From NCBI RefSeq assembly GCF_019029495.1, contig NZ_JAERQM010000007.1, positions 1 through 64,000 of the forward strand: 64,000 nucleotides of DNA, given 5' to 3'. Position numbers and translations under genes: made by a program. The number at the start of each line of letters is the position of its first letter. Position 1 is the stretch's first letter. This stretch comes from Falsiroseomonas oleicola. GTDB taxonomy: Bacteria > Pseudomonadota > Alphaproteobacteria > Acetobacterales > Acetobacteraceae. The notes under the pieces were generated by a model. It saw nothing but the letters and a program-made list of their open reading frames with translations, was not told the DNA's origin and ran no database searches. Of the stretch, positions 54,687 to 64,000 are shown one piece after another.

Positions 54687-55499
54687 ATGACCGACGCCGA
54701 AGCCGATCGTTCCCATGACCCTCTGCGGCGGGAGGATCGCGGGCCGGTCTGCCTGCTGACACTGCACCGTCCAGACCGACTCAACGCCATGGATGCGTCG
54801 CTGATCGCGGCGCTCGGCGCGGCGCTGGATGCGATCGAGCTGGATCCGCGCCTGCGCTGCGTGGTCATCACCGGCCAGGGCCGCGCCTTCAGCGCCGGGG
54901 CCGACATCGCCGGCTTCCAGCCGCATCTCCAGGCCGGCGCGGCGACGGCGCTCGCCCGCTTCCTGCGGCCCGGCCAGGACCTGCTGCGCCGGGTGGAGGC
55001 CTTTCCGAAGCCGGTGATCGCGGCGGTGAACGGCCTCGCCTTCGGTGGTGGCTGCGAATTGGTGGAGGCGACGCATCTGGCACTGGCCGGGCGTTCGGCG
55101 GTCTTCGCCAAGGCGGAGATCGACCTCGGCATCATCCCGACCTTCGGCGGCACCCAGCGCCTGCCGCGCCATGTCGGGCGCAAGGCGGGGCTGGAGCTGA
55201 TCCTGACCGGCCGCCGCTTCGGCGCGGAGGAGGCCTGGCGGCTGGGCCTGGTGAACCGGGTGGTGGCCGATGCCGACCTGATGGAGCAAGCGCTGCGGCT
55301 GGCGACCGAACTGGCCGCCAAGCCCCCCGCGGCCCTGGCCGCGGCGCTGTTGGCGGTGCATCGCGGAATGGATGCGGGGATCGATGCGGGGCTTGCCATC
55401 GAGGCCGCCGCCTTTGCCCCGCTGGTGCCGACGCGCGATGCGGCGGAAGGCGTGGCGGCCTTCCTGGAGAAGCGCCGCCCTGCCTTCATGGGGGAGTGA
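54687..55499 (+). CDS. Enoyl-CoA hydratase/isomerase family
   Basis: Crotonase-fold protein of 270 aa that hydrates enoyl-CoA thioesters or a related reaction. The oxyanion-hole segment is GQGRAFSAGADIAGFQ. The two catalytic glutamates are in AFGGGCELVEATHLALAG and FAKAEIDLGIIPTFGGTQRLPRHVG. The start at 54687 follows GAGGA by 6 bases. The upstream DUF1127 segment is in the same frame without a stop, so a longer fused product is possible. The substrate is unknown; a catabolic role near the transporters is likely. Confidence 0.85.
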   Translation: MTDAEADRSHDPLRREDRGPVCLLTLHRPDRLNAMDASLIAALGAALDAIELDPRLRCVVITGQGRAFSAGADIAGFQPHLQAGAATALARFLRPGQDLLRRVEAFPKPVIAAVNGLAFGGGCELVEATHLALAGRSAVFAKAEIDLGIIPTFGGTQRLPRHVGRKAGLELILTGRRFGAEEAWRLGLVNRVVADADLMEQALRLATELAAKPPAALAAALLAVHRGMDAGIDAGLAIEAAAFAPLVPTRDAAEGVAAFLEKRRPAFMGE

Positions 55500-55565
55500 T
55501 GCCAGCGGACCGGTCGCTTGACCGGTCCGGGCGCCCGGATGGGCGCCGCCGCTGATGAGGCGCCT

Positions 55566-57062
55566 CTACGCCAGGCGACGCAGCCAGGCGGCGTAGAGGC
55601 GCGGGCCGATCAGGGCGGTCACGGCGATCAGCAGGATCACCAGGCTGATCGGGCGCGTCACGAAGACGGTCCAGTCACCCTGGCTGATGGTCAGCGCCTG
55701 CCGCATCGCCTGTTCCGCCATCGGCCCCAGGATCATGCCGATGATGACCGGCGCTACGGGGAAGTCGAAGCGGCGCATGAACATGGCAATGATGCCGATG
55801 CCATACAGCAGCACCAGGTCGATGACGGAGTTGCTGATGCCGTAGGTGCCGATGGTCGCGAAGACCAGGATGCCGGCATAGAGCTGCGGCTGCGGAATCT
55901 TCAGGATGCGCGCCCAGAGGCCCACCAGCGGCAGGTTCAGCACCACCAGCATGACATTGGCGATGAAGAGCGAGGCGATCAGCGTCCAGACCAGATCGGC
56001 CTGGCTGGTGAACAGCATCGGCCCGGGCTGGATGCCATAGGACTGGAAGGCGGAGAGCATGATGGCGGCGGTGGCGCTGGTCGGCAGGCCGAGGGTCAGC
56101 ATCGGCACCAGCACGCCCGCGGCGGCGGCATTGTTCGCGGCCTCTGGCCCGGCCACGCCCTCGATGGCGCCGGTGGTGCCGAATTCCCTGGCGAATTCCG
56201 GCTTCACCATTTTGCGTTCCATGTAGTAGCTCAGCATGGTCGGCATCTCGCTGCCGCCGGTCGGCATCACGCCGAAGGGGAAGCCCACGCCGGCGCCGCG
56301 GATCCAGGGCCAGAAGGAGCGTTTCCAGTCGGACTTGCTCATCATGATGCGACCGACCTCGCGCACCTCCACCGGGCCTTCGATGTAGCGCCAGGCGAGG
56401 TAGAGCGTCTCCCCCACCGCGAACAGCGCGACGGCGACCAGCACCACATTCACGCCGTCCAGCAATTCGGGCACGCCGAAGGTCAGGCGGGGCTGGCCGG
56501 TCTGCAGATCCACGCCCACCAACCCCAGCAGCAGCCCGAAGCCCAGGCTGGTCAGCCCGCGCAGCGCGGAGCCACCGAGCACGGCGGAGACGGTGACGAA
56601 GCACAGCACCATCAGCATGAAGTACTCGGCCGGGCCGAGCTTCAGCGCGAGTTCCACCACGATCGGGCCGAGGAAGGCGATGCCGATGGTCCCCACCGTG
56701 CCGGCGATGAAGCTGCCGATGGCGGAGGTGGCGAGCGCCGGCCCCGCGCGGCCGTTCTTCGCCATCTTCGCCCCTTCGAGCGCGGTGATGATCGACCCCG
56801 ACTCGCCTGGGGTGTTCAACAGGATCGAGGTGGTCGATCCGCCATACATGGCGCCGTAGAAGATACCGCAGAACAGGATGAAGGCGCCGGTGGCGGAGAC
56901 GCTGAAGGTGATCGGCAGCAGCAGCGCGATGGTCAGCGCCGGGCCGATGCCGGGCAGCACGCCGATGGCGGTGCCGAGGAAGCAGCCGAGCAGCGCCCAG
57001 CCGAGATTGGACAGCGTCAGCGCATGGCCGAAGCCGAGCGTCAGGCCCTCGATCGCGCCCAT
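55566..57062 (-). CDS. tctA: Tripartite tricarboxylate transporter large permease, TctA
   Basis: Integral membrane subunit of 498 aa with about twelve segments. Family blocks are [67 protein letters not shown] and [18 protein letters not shown]. It is the last gene of the tctC-tctB-tctA run on this strand and overlaps tctB by one base. It is a different type from the fused permease at 50159. Confidence 0.92.
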   Translation of the reverse strand: MGAIEGLTLGFGHALTLSNLGWALLGCFLGTAIGVLPGIGPALTIALLLPITFSVSATGAFILFCGIFYGAMYGGSTTSILLNTPGESGSIITALEGAKMAKNGRAGPALATSAIGSFIAGTVGTIGIAFLGPIVVELALKLGPAEYFMLMVLCFVTVSAVLGGSALRGLTSLGFGLLLGLVGVDLQTGQPRLTFGVPELLDGVNVVLVAVALFAVGETLYLAWRYIEGPVEVREVGRIMMSKSDWKRSFWPWIRGAGVGFPFGVMPTGGSEMPTMLSYYMERKMVKPEFAREFGTTGAIEGVAGPEAANNAAAAGVLVPMLTLGLPTSATAAIMLSAFQSYGIQPGPMLFTSQADLVWTLIASLFIANVMLVVLNLPLVGLWARILKIPQPQLYAGILVFATIGTYGISNSVIDLVLLYGIGIIAMFMRRFDFPVAPVIIGMILGPMAEQAMRQALTISQGDWTVFVTRPISLVILLIAVTALIGPRLYAAWLRRLA

Positions 57063-57565
57063 CAGAAGGGGGCTCCGAAGATCAGGGATTCCACAACGCC
57101 CGCGCCGATGTTCACGCCGAGCCCCTTCACGAAAAGCCCGTAGGCGGACAGCGAGACGATGAAGGCGATGACCAGGTTGCGCAGGATGGCGCGCGACCCG
57201 AAGGCGGCCGCCACCAGCACGAATTGCGCGGAGGCGGCGATGGTGAAGCCGAGCGGTTCGATCAGCACCAGGTTCGCCAGCAGCCCGGCCAGCAGCAGGC
57301 CCAGCGCGCGCAGGTTCAGCGGCGCCGCATCCTGCAATTCCTCGATGTCCTGCGACCAGCCGCGGCGCAGCGCCACGATGGTGAGGCCGGCGCCAAGCAC
57401 GAGCAGCACCGCGGCGATGAGGGCGGGAACAAACTTCGGCCCGACCTGCGCATAGATCGGCGAGGGCGGGATGATGGCGGTCTGCCAGGCGGCGAGCAGG
57501 CCCACCGCCAGCACGAACAGCGCCGCGGCGAGATCGGGGCCGCGGCGGGCCGTGCCGTGCGGCAT
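57062..57565 (-). CDS. tctB: Tripartite tricarboxylate transporter small permease, TctB
   Basis: Small membrane subunit of 167 aa with four predicted helices. It opens [47 protein letters not shown] and later has [21 protein letters not shown]. It overlaps tctA by one base and starts one base after the tctC stop, so the three form one operon. Confidence 0.85.
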   Translation of the reverse strand: MPHGTARRGPDLAAALFVLAVGLLAAWQTAIIPPSPIYAQVGPKFVPALIAAVLLVLGAGLTIVALRRGWSQDIEELQDAAPLNLRALGLLLAGLLANLVLIEPLGFTIAASAQFVLVAAAFGSRAILRNLVIAFIVSLSAYGLFVKGLGVNIGAGVVESLIFGAPF

Positions 57566-57566
57566 G

Positions 57567-58538
57567 CTAGCTGGCCAGCCCGATGTCGCGCAGCACCTGC
57601 TCCGTCTCGCTGTGGTCGCGGGTCAGGAACTGGGCGAAGGCGTCGCCCACCAGGAAGGCATCGTCCCAGCCGCGCGTCGTCACGATCTCCCGCCAGGCCG
57701 GCGTGGCGTGGACGGCGGTGACATAGTCCACCAGCGCGCGGGTCTGCGCCGGGTTGATGCCGGGCGCGCCGAACAGCCCGCGCCAATTGCCCATGACGAT
57801 GTCGATGCCGCTTTCCTTCAGCGTCGGCACGCCGTCCAGGCTGCGGGTCTCGCCGGTGGTGGCCAGCGCCCGCATGCGGCCCGCCTTCACCTGCTCGGCG
57901 AATTCGGAAACGCCGGAAATGCCGGCCTTCACCTGCGCGCCGAGGATCGCCGCCTGGGCCGGGCCGCCGCCGGCGAAGGCCACATAGCTGGCTTCCCGGG
58001 CGTTGCGGCCGAGCGACTTCAGCATCAGACCGAGGATGATGTGGTCGATGCCGCCGGCGCTGCCACCGGCCACGGCCACCCCGCCCGGATTGGCCTTCAG
58101 CGCATTGGTGAAGTCCGTCAGCGTGCGCATCTCGCTGTTGGCCGGCACCACGATGATCCCCGGCTCCGAGGTCATGCGCGCGATCGGCACCACGTCGCGG
58201 ATGCTGACCGGGGTGCGGTTGGTGATGCCGGCGCCGACCATCACGGCGCCGCCCACCAGCAGCGCATTGGGGCGGCCGCGGCGCTGGCTGATGAAGCGGG
58301 GCAGGCCCACCATGCCGCCGGCGCCGCCGACATTCTCGAACTGGAAGCTGCCGACCAGGCCGGCGGCGCGGGAGGCCTGTTCCAGCGCGCGGCCCAACCC
58401 GTCCCAGCCGCCGCCGGGGCCGGCGGGGATGAAGACGAACAGGCTCTCGAAGCGCTGCTGCGCCGAGGCGGGGCGGCCGAGCAGGCCGGCCGCGGCGAGG
58501 CCGGCGGTGGCGGCGATCAGGGTGCGACGGCTTGTCAT
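57567..58538 (-). CDS. tctC: Tripartite tricarboxylate transporter receptor, TctC (Bug family)
   Basis: Periplasmic binding protein of 323 aa. A twin-arginine-type signal (TSRRTLIAATAGLAAAGLLG) ends in SAQQ. Mature-region features are FIPAGPGGGWDGLGRALEQA and FENVGGAGGMVGL, as in TctC receptors for citrate-like acids. GGAGG lies 4 bases before the start at 58538. It is the first gene of the tctCBA operon. Confidence 0.9.
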   Translation of the reverse strand: MTSRRTLIAATAGLAAAGLLGRPASAQQRFESLFVFIPAGPGGGWDGLGRALEQASRAAGLVGSFQFENVGGAGGMVGLPRFISQRRGRPNALLVGGAVMVGAGITNRTPVSIRDVVPIARMTSEPGIIVVPANSEMRTLTDFTNALKANPGGVAVAGGSAGGIDHIILGLMLKSLGRNAREASYVAFAGGGPAQAAILGAQVKAGISGVSEFAEQVKAGRMRALATTGETRSLDGVPTLKESGIDIVMGNWRGLFGAPGINPAQTRALVDYVTAVHATPAWREIVTTRGWDDAFLVGDAFAQFLTRDHSETEQVLRDIGLAS

Positions 58539-58679
58539 GTTTCCTCCAGGAGCGTCGTATGAAGCCAAGCTGAATCAAGCTGCTGCCGCGTGCTTTGGCT
58601 GGCAAGTGGCGCCCCGCGATCAGGACGGAACCTTGCCTATTCGTCATGCGTCTGGCCTCAGGCGAAGGAGATGTTCGTC

Positions 58680-60032
58680 ATGAGCACGCCCGCGATCGCC
58701 GATGGCCCCGCCCCGCCCGGTGTCACGCCGACCCTGGCGCGCAGCATCGGTCCCTTCCAGCTCTTCGCCTATACGCTGGGCGGCATGCTCGGCGCCGGCA
58801 TCTATGGGCTGGTCGGCCGCGCCGCCGGGGAGCTGGGCGCGGCGCTGTGGCTTGGCTTCCTGGTGGCGATGGTCGCCGCCCTGCTGACGGGCCTGTCCTA
58901 TGCCTCGCTCGGCAGCCGCTACCCGCAGGCGGGCGGCGCGGCCACCATCACCCAGCGCGCCTTCGCCCGGCCGCTGCTGACCTGGGTGGTGGGGCTGGCC
59001 GTCATGGCCTCCGGCCTGTCTTCCGTCGCCACGCAGTCCCGGGTGGTGGCGGAGAACCTGCTGCGGCTGGCGGGGCTGGAGGCTGTGCCGGCAATCGTGA
59101 TCGCGCTCGGCTTCCTGCTGATCGTCTGCGGCATCGTGCTGCGTGGCATCCAGGAAAGCATGTGGGTGAACATCCTCTGCACCACGGTGGAGTCCGCCGG
59201 CCTGCTGCTGGTGATCGCCGTGGGCATCCCCCACTGGGGCAGCGCCGACCTGCTGGAGACCCCGGATGGGGAGGGTATCGGCCTCTCCTTCCTGATGACC
59301 GGCGCCATCCTGACCTTCTTCGCCTTCATCGGTTTCGAGGACACGATCAATGTGGCGGAGGAGGCGCGCGATCCGCGCCGGACCCTGCCCTTCGGCATCA
59401 TCGGCGCCATGCTGGTGGCCACCCTCCTCTATATCGCCATCGCCATCACCGCCGTCTCCGTCGTGCCCTGGCGCGAACTGGCGGCGGCGCCGGGACCGCT
59501 GGCGGAGGTGATGGCCCGCGCCGCGCCCTGGCTGCCGGGCTGGTTCTATGTCGCCATCACCGTCTTCGCCGTGGCGAATACCGCGCTGCTGAACTACGTC
59601 ACCGCATCGCGCCTGCTGTTCGGCATGGCGCGGCAGGGGCTGCTGCCGAAGGCGCTGGCGGCGGTGCATGCCCGGCGCCGCACGCCGCATGTGGCGACGC
59701 TGGCGCTGCTGCCGGTGCTGGTGGCGCTGATCCTGGCGGGCGATATCGGCCAGCTCGCCGCCGCGACCGTGCTGCTGCTGCTCGCGGTCTTCACGGTGGT
59801 GAATGTGGCGCTGCTGGTGCTCCAGCGCCGGCCTGGGGAGGCGAAGGGCGGTTTCGAGGTGCCCTGGCCGGTGCCCGCGGCCGGCGCGCTGGTCTGCGGC
59901 GCGCTGCTGCTGAACCGGCTGGCGACCGGGGATTGGCGCGCGCCCGCCCTGGCCGGCGCGCTGATCGCGCTGATCCTGCTGGGCTATGCGGTGCTGCGGC
60001 CGAAGGTGACGGCGGAGGCGATGCAGGGATGA
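58680..60032 (+). CDS. APC-family amino acid permease
   Basis: Transporter of 450 aa with 12 predicted helices. Family marks are FQLFAYTLGGMLGAGIYGLVGRAAGELG, the YPQAGGAATITQRAF segment, and FFAFIGFEDTINVAEEARDPRRTLP. The start at 58680 has GAAGGAG 9 bases upstream. The substrate is not readable from sequence. It is divergent from tctC, with a 141-base gap. Confidence 0.87.
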   Translation: MSTPAIADGPAPPGVTPTLARSIGPFQLFAYTLGGMLGAGIYGLVGRAAGELGAALWLGFLVAMVAALLTGLSYASLGSRYPQAGGAATITQRAFARPLLTWVVGLAVMASGLSSVATQSRVVAENLLRLAGLEAVPAIVIALGFLLIVCGIVLRGIQESMWVNILCTTVESAGLLLVIAVGIPHWGSADLLETPDGEGIGLSFLMTGAILTFFAFIGFEDTINVAEEARDPRRTLPFGIIGAMLVATLLYIAIAITAVSVVPWRELAAAPGPLAEVMARAAPWLPGWFYVAITVFAVANTALLNYVTASRLLFGMARQGLLPKALAAVHARRRTPHVATLALLPVLVALILAGDIGQLAAATVLLLLAVFTVVNVALLVLQRRPGEAKGGFEVPWPVPAAGALVCGALLLNRLATGDWRAPALAGALIALILLGYAVLRPKVTAEAMQG

Positions 60033-60099
60033 CGGGGCATCTTGCATGCGCGCCTGCCGCCCCGCATTCTTGTGCCTCCCAAAAAGGATTCCGGTTGCG

Positions 60100-61338
60100 A
60101 TGCGCGGTGTTCCGGCCCGGTTGCCGTTGCACGCCCTGGGCGTGACGCCGTTGTGCGCCGTGCGCGCGCGTCGCGCCCTGCGCGCCCTTGGCGCCCTGCG
60201 CGCCCTGGCGCTGATGCTGGCCCTGGCCTGCGGCCCGGCGCTGGCGCAGCCGGCGGCGCAGAACCGCCAGGTGATGGTGCAGAACGAGACCGATCTCGCC
60301 TTGCACGGCCTGTACCTGTTTCCCCCCGGCGCCGCGGAACGCGGGCCGGAGCGGCTGGGGGATGAGGTCGTGCCCCCGGCCACCACCCACCGCCTTCGCC
60401 TCGGCCGGCAATCCGTCTGCATCTTCGATGTCGTCGCCATCTGGCAGGATGGGCGGGAGGAGCTGCGCAGCGCCTTCAACATCTGCCGCAACCAGCGCCT
60501 GGTCTTCGGTGACCCCGCCATGCCGACGCTGGAAGCCGCCATCGCCAATCGCGCGACCGGGCCGATCCGCGCCCTCTACGCCGCGCCCGACAGCGCCGCG
60601 GGCTGGGGGCCGGACCGCCTGGGCGGCGAATCCCTGGAGCCCGGCGAAGGCTTCCGTCTGCGCATCCGCACCCGCGCCTGCGTCTTCGACCTGCGCGCCA
60701 TCCATGCCGATGACCGGGAGGAGGTGATGCTCGGCCTCGACCTTTGCGCCCAGCGCGGCGTGGCCTTCGACCGCAGCGGCCTCACCCAGCCGCGCCGGAG
60801 CTTCGTGCTGGCCAATCGCCACCTGGCGCCGGTGCAGGAGGTCTATGCCGCCGCCAGCAATGACGGCGACTGGGGGCCGGAGCGGCTGGATGACTCCGCG
60901 CCGCTGGCGGTGGGGGCGGAGGCGGCGCTGGCGCTGGACGGCGAATGCCTGGTCGATCTGCGCATCGTCTTCCCCAATGGCGGGGCGGAGGAACGGCGGG
61001 AGGTGGATATCTGCGCCGCCCCGCGCATCCAGCTTGCCCCCGGCTGGGTGCTGGGCGCGGAGGCGGTGGTGGAAGCGGCGCCGGCGGCGGCCAGCAAGCT
61101 GACGCTGCGCAATGCCGGCACGCTGCCCATCGTCGAACTCTACGCCGCCCCGCCCGGGGAGCCGCGTGGCGCCGACCGGCTGGGCGCCGATGTGCTGGGG
61201 GTGGGGGAGGTGCTGGAACTCGACCCTCCGGATGCCGATGCCTGCCGCGCCGATCTGGTGGCGGTGTTCCGCGACGGGCGGGAAGTGACGCGCCCCGGCG
61301 TCGATCTGTGCGAGGAACAGGAGATCGCGCTGCCATGA
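60100..61338 (+). CDS. Secreted protein of four ~85-residue repeats with paired cysteines
   Basis: Protein of 412 aa with a signal region (ALGALRALALMLALACGPALAQ) after a basic N-terminus. The mature part is four homologous units. Each has an N-terminal VxN strand, LYAAP, WGPDRLGxExLxPG, one cysteine before FDLRAI, DGREE and a second cysteine in xDLC. The two cysteines per unit suggest one disulfide each. It is coupled by a 4-base overlap to an EF-hand protein. The start at 60100 is chosen for the signal peptide; 60046 is an in-frame alternative. Family unknown. Confidence 0.7.
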   Translation: MRGVPARLPLHALGVTPLCAVRARRALRALGALRALALMLALACGPALAQPAAQNRQVMVQNETDLALHGLYLFPPGAAERGPERLGDEVVPPATTHRLRLGRQSVCIFDVVAIWQDGREELRSAFNICRNQRLVFGDPAMPTLEAAIANRATGPIRALYAAPDSAAGWGPDRLGGESLEPGEGFRLRIRTRACVFDLRAIHADDREEVMLGLDLCAQRGVAFDRSGLTQPRRSFVLANRHLAPVQEVYAAASNDGDWGPERLDDSAPLAVGAEAALALDGECLVDLRIVFPNGGAEERREVDICAAPRIQLAPGWVLGAEAVVEAAPAAASKLTLRNAGTLPIVELYAAPPGEPRGADRLGADVLGVGEVLELDPPDADACRADLVAVFRDGREVTRPGVDLCEEQEIALP

Positions 61339-62183
61339 CCCCCTTCCGCAAGCGGGCCTTGGCGATGGCCGCCGCCCTGCTGCTGGCCTGCGCGCCGATG
61401 GCGGCGCGGGCGCAGGGCCTCGCGGAGCCGCTGCGCGGCGCCTGGTTCCTTGGCGACTGCGCCGATCCCCAGGCGATGCTGCTGGTCACCCCGCGCGCCG
61501 CCGCCCGGCTGCAGCCGGACAGCTCCCGCCTGTTCCGCTTCCGCGCGATGCGCATGCTGGAGGGGTGGAGCCTCGGCACCGCCGGCGGCCCCATGGCGCC
61601 GCGCCTTCTGCTGCGCGGGGACGGGTCGCGGCTGGAGACGGCGGAGCCCGACCCGAAGCTGCGCGACGACCGCCTGCCCGGCGATACGGCGGTCGAGTCC
61701 TGGCAACGCTGCGCCGCGCCGCCCGCGGCGCTGGCCGCCCTGCATGGCGAGGGCGCGGCCTTCCTGGCGGCGCTGGAACATCTGGAGGCGGGCTGCGGTG
61801 GCGGCACGGCGGAAAGCTGCGCCGCCGCCATCCTGGCCCAGGGCGATGTCAGCGGCGACCGGCTGCTGTCCTCCGCCGAGATCGCCCGGCTGCTGCGCGG
61901 CGCCGCCTGGCTGGCCGCGGTGCAGGAAGGCGCGGGGCAGGAGGCCATGCTGGCGACGCTGGGCCTTGGCGGCTTGACGGGCCTCGCCGCCGCCCGGCTG
62001 CTGGTGGAAAGCCTGGATTATGACGGCGACGGCCGGATTTCCGCCGCCGAACTGGCGCAGGACCGCACCACCTTCGCCACCGCCCCCGGCACTGCGGAGG
62101 GCCGGCCGCTGCGGATGGACGGCGTGGCGGAAGGCGCCGGGATGCTGCGCGGGTTGATGGAGAGTCTGGCCAACTGGCGCTGA
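61335..62183 (+). CDS. Secreted EF-hand protein
   Basis: Protein of 282 aa with a signal peptide (RALAMAAALLLACAPMAARAQG). A clear calcium-binding loop DYDGDGRISAAEL lies near residue 232, and a degenerate one (QGDVSGDRLLSSAEI) lies near residue 175. Four cysteines are in the N-terminal half of the mature protein. It overlaps the four-repeat gene by 4 bases, so the pair is likely a secreted complex. Family unknown. Confidence 0.72.
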   Translation: MTPFRKRALAMAAALLLACAPMAARAQGLAEPLRGAWFLGDCADPQAMLLVTPRAAARLQPDSSRLFRFRAMRMLEGWSLGTAGGPMAPRLLLRGDGSRLETAEPDPKLRDDRLPGDTAVESWQRCAAPPAALAALHGEGAAFLAALEHLEAGCGGGTAESCAAAILAQGDVSGDRLLSSAEIARLLRGAAWLAAVQEGAGQEAMLATLGLGGLTGLAAARLLVESLDYDGDGRISAAELAQDRTTFATAPGTAEGRPLRMDGVAEGAGMLRGLMESLANWR

Positions 62184-62192
62184 GGCCGGCGG

Positions 62193-64000
62193 CTACTCCT
62201 CCTCCTCATCCTCCCGCCGTTGCGGCAGCAACAGGCTGGGCACGCCACGGCGCAGATCCCATTCCACCAGTCGGGGCGCCGCATCCGCCGCCGGCAAGGC
62301 GAGGCCGAGCGCCACCAGGACCGGCGGCGTCACCACCGGCGGTTCGACCGGGATTTCCACCACGGGCGGCTCGACCACGGGCGGCGTGACGACCGGCGGA
62401 TCGACCGGCAGTTCCGGCTGCACCGGCGGCGCGCCGGAGCAGAAGGCGGAGCCCATGACGCAGCTGTTGAACTGGTAGCTGTTGCCCGAGGCCGGCACCG
62501 AGACAAGCTGCGCCGCCGCCTCGCCCCCCACCCCGCCGAGCACGCCGAGGATGAAGGCGGAACCGCCCTGGGCCAGCAGGCCGAGCCGCCCGGCCTCCAA
62601 TGTGCCCAGCGCCGAACCGCCGTCGAGCAGCAGGAAAACGGGCGCCGTCCCGGCATTCAGGTCGAACACCGCCGAGCCACCCGCCGCCGCCTGCACCGGG
62701 CCGAAGCTGGCGAGCTGCGTTGCCTGCTGCGCCGGGGCCAGGCCCGGCTGGTCGGGTTGCAGCCCGGCGGGGATCGCCGCCAGACCATTGGCCCGGCTGT
62801 CCAGCAGCAGCAGCGGCAGTTGCGCCGCATCGCGCGCCACCAGCCGGCTGGCGCTGCCGGCGGTGAAGCCCTGGGGGCTGGCCAGCAGGACGGCGCGATC
62901 AGCCTCCAGCACCGCGCCATCCAGCCGCAGCGGCCCGGCGGCGCGCAGCACCACATCGCTGCCGCTGGCGGTGCCGCCCAGGGTCATCGCGCTCTCGGCC
63001 AGCACGCCGACCGTGCCGGCGGCGCTGACGGCGCGCAGCAAAGGCAGGTTGTTGCCGCCGCCTTCCAGCATGACGGAGCCGGCGGCGGACAGGCTCAGCC
63101 CCGCCGCGCCGATCTGGAGGCCGGCGCCGCTCGCCGCCTGGGTGATGTCACCTTCCCGCGCCGCCAGCGTCGCGGTGCCGGCGCGCAGCGGGGCGGCGAG
63201 GTGCAGCGTGGTGGCGGAGAGGTCGAGCACCCCGGCGACATCCAGCGCCTCCTCCAGCGCCAGGGCGCCGGCGCTGGCCAGGCGCAGCGCGCCCACCTGC
63301 CCACCGAGGCGCTCCACCGCGTGGCTGTTGGAAAAATCCACCGCGCCCGGCGTGTCCATCCGCAGCAGCCCGGCCGAGAGGGTGATGCCCGGGCTGTCCA
63401 GGATGCCCGCCCCGGCCCGCAGATACAGGGTATTGGCGGTCAGGTCGCCGGTCAGGCGCAGCGGCGCGCTGCCTTCCTGCGCCAGGGCGAAGGCCCCCGC
63501 CGCCGCGCCCTGGCCGAGGGCGGCCACCTGGTTGCCCTGCCCATCCAGCAGCACCTGCCCGTTCAGCGCCCGGGCGGAGAGCAGGCTGGCGGACAGGCCC
63601 GCGCCGCGCAGCGTCTGGGTGATGTCCCCCGCCGTCGCCTCCAACTGCGCCGTGCCGGCCGAGACCGGGGCGAGGATATCGAGGTTGCTGGCCGAGAGGG
63701 TCAGCGCCCCCGGCGCGGCCAGGGCGGCGGTGACCTGAAGGGGTCCCTCCACCGCCAGGGCCAGGCTGCCCGCCTGCCCACCCACCGCGCTGATGCTGTG
63801 CCGCCCCACCGCATCCAGCCGCACCGGCCCATTCGTCTCCAGCATCAGGGCCGCGCCGCGCAGCGATCCGCCGCCGAGGTCCGACAGCCCGCTTTCGGTG
63901 CGGAAGGCGAGGCTCGGCGCCGCGACCGGCCCGGCCAGGGCCAGGGCGAAGATCCCCTCCTGCGCCAGGGCGAAATCGCCTGCCGCGCCGCTGGCGCCCA
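62193..64000 (-). CDS. Large filamentous-haemagglutinin-like surface protein, C-terminal part
   Basis: The frame is open through the window end, so only about 600 C-terminal residues are seen; the true start is beyond 64000. The sequence is a long run of beta-helix-like repeats with the recurring patterns ITQTLRGAGL and ITQAASGAGL, FALAQEG and LTLSASNLDI. A proline/valine-rich stretch (VDPPVVTPPVVEPPVVEIP) and an acidic tail (REDEEEE) end it. It resembles filamentous haemagglutinin/two-partner-secretion exoproteins. No partner transporter is seen. Confidence 0.65.
   Translation of the reverse strand, partial: GASGAAGDFALAQEGIFALALAGPVAAPSLAFRTESGLSDLGGGSLRGAALMLETNGPVRLDAVGRHSISAVGGQAGSLALAVEGPLQVTAALAAPGALTLSASNLDILAPVSAGTAQLEATAGDITQTLRGAGLSASLLSARALNGQVLLDGQGNQVAALGQGAAAGAFALAQEGSAPLRLTGDLTANTLYLRAGAGILDSPGITLSAGLLRMDTPGAVDFSNSHAVERLGGQVGALRLASAGALALEEALDVAGVLDLSATTLHLAAPLRAGTATLAAREGDITQAASGAGLQIGAAGLSLSAAGSVMLEGGGNNLPLLRAVSAAGTVGVLAESAMTLGGTASGSDVVLRAAGPLRLDGAVLEADRAVLLASPQGFTAGSASRLVARDAAQLPLLLLDSRANGLAAIPAGLQPDQPGLAPAQQATQLASFGPVQAAAGGSAVFDLNAGTAPVFLLLDGGSALGTLEAGRLGLLAQGGSAFILGVLGGVGGEAAAQLVSVPASGNSYQFNSCVMGSAFCSGAPPVQPELPVDPPVVTPPVVEPPVVEIPVEPPVVTPPVLVALGLALPAADAAPRLVEWDLRRGVPSLLLPQRREDEEEE

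Noticed and set aside
60100-62183. Possible single fused gene for the four-repeat and EF-hand proteins
   Set aside because: The frames differ, and a stop at 61336-61338 with an overlapping ATG at 61335 separates them.
1-64000. tRNA genes, CRISPR arrays, insertion sequences and attachment sites
   Set aside because: None could be recognised by eye; the palindromic elements at 30549-32097 have no transposase and no direct-repeat borders that I can see.

Overview
The window is GC-rich DNA with tight, often ATGA-coupled operons. The gene content points to an alphaproteobacterium, most likely a phototrophy-capable member of the Acetobacteraceae (Roseomonas/Paracraurococcus-like). The main clues are acyclic carotenoid genes crtC/crtD beside PpsR and a bacteriophytochrome, a cycM-pheA pair, three Bug-type tricarboxylate receptors with two transporter sets, and a DUF1127 pair. 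Family names come from recognised motifs; no database was searched, and the genus is inferred.

Layout. 151-3509: a soluble cytochrome c2, a small membrane protein and crtDC, probably the edge of a photosynthesis gene cluster that continues to the left. 3539-3673: three PpsR-like palindromes. 3731-10646: one plus-strand run, ppsR - bphP - bphO - PstS-like binding protein - GGDEF/EAL enzyme. 10674-13536: Bug receptor, 3-hydroxybenzoate 6-hydroxylase-like FAD enzyme and class II aldolase. 13588-16562: small proteins, an FKBP isomerase and a YihY membrane protein. 16630-20411: recR, ybaB/ebfC, dnaX, the SRP RNA (ffs) and an Ada-like regulator whose frame runs into ffs. 20484-24308: a DMT exporter, nudC, a lipoprotein and a proline-rich protein. 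24324-28593: a chemoreceptor, pheA, cycM and a hisN-like phosphatase. 28644-36157: the yejABEF peptide transporter, with two composite palindromic elements in its gaps, then a membrane protein and a 2-hydroxyacid dehydrogenase.

36164-47296: a MarR regulator, a leucyl aminopeptidase, a glycosyltransferase, a methyltransferase, a protein of five tandem repeats, a hybrid histidine kinase, two small proteins and an amidohydrolase. 47303-58538: solute capture, with an NMT1-like receptor, a Bug receptor plus a racemase-fold protein and a fused TctA-TctB permease, LysR, HCCA isomerase, cupin, DUF1127 genes, an enoyl-CoA hydratase and a conventional tctA-tctB-tctC operon. 58680-64000: an amino-acid permease, a secreted four-repeat protein, an EF-hand protein and the C-terminal part of a large filamentous-haemagglutinin-like protein cut by the window end.

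How the genes work together. The clearest system is light control. PpsR should repress pigment genes through the three palindromes between crtD and ppsR. The kinase-less BphP, given biliverdin by BphO, is the type known to antagonise PpsR. The same run continues into a periplasmic ligand-binding protein and a two-domain c-di-GMP enzyme, which suggests that red/far-red light is coupled to second-messenger signalling. No tRNA, CRISPR array, prophage or insertion sequence was recognised. No gap between genes exceeds about 270 bases.
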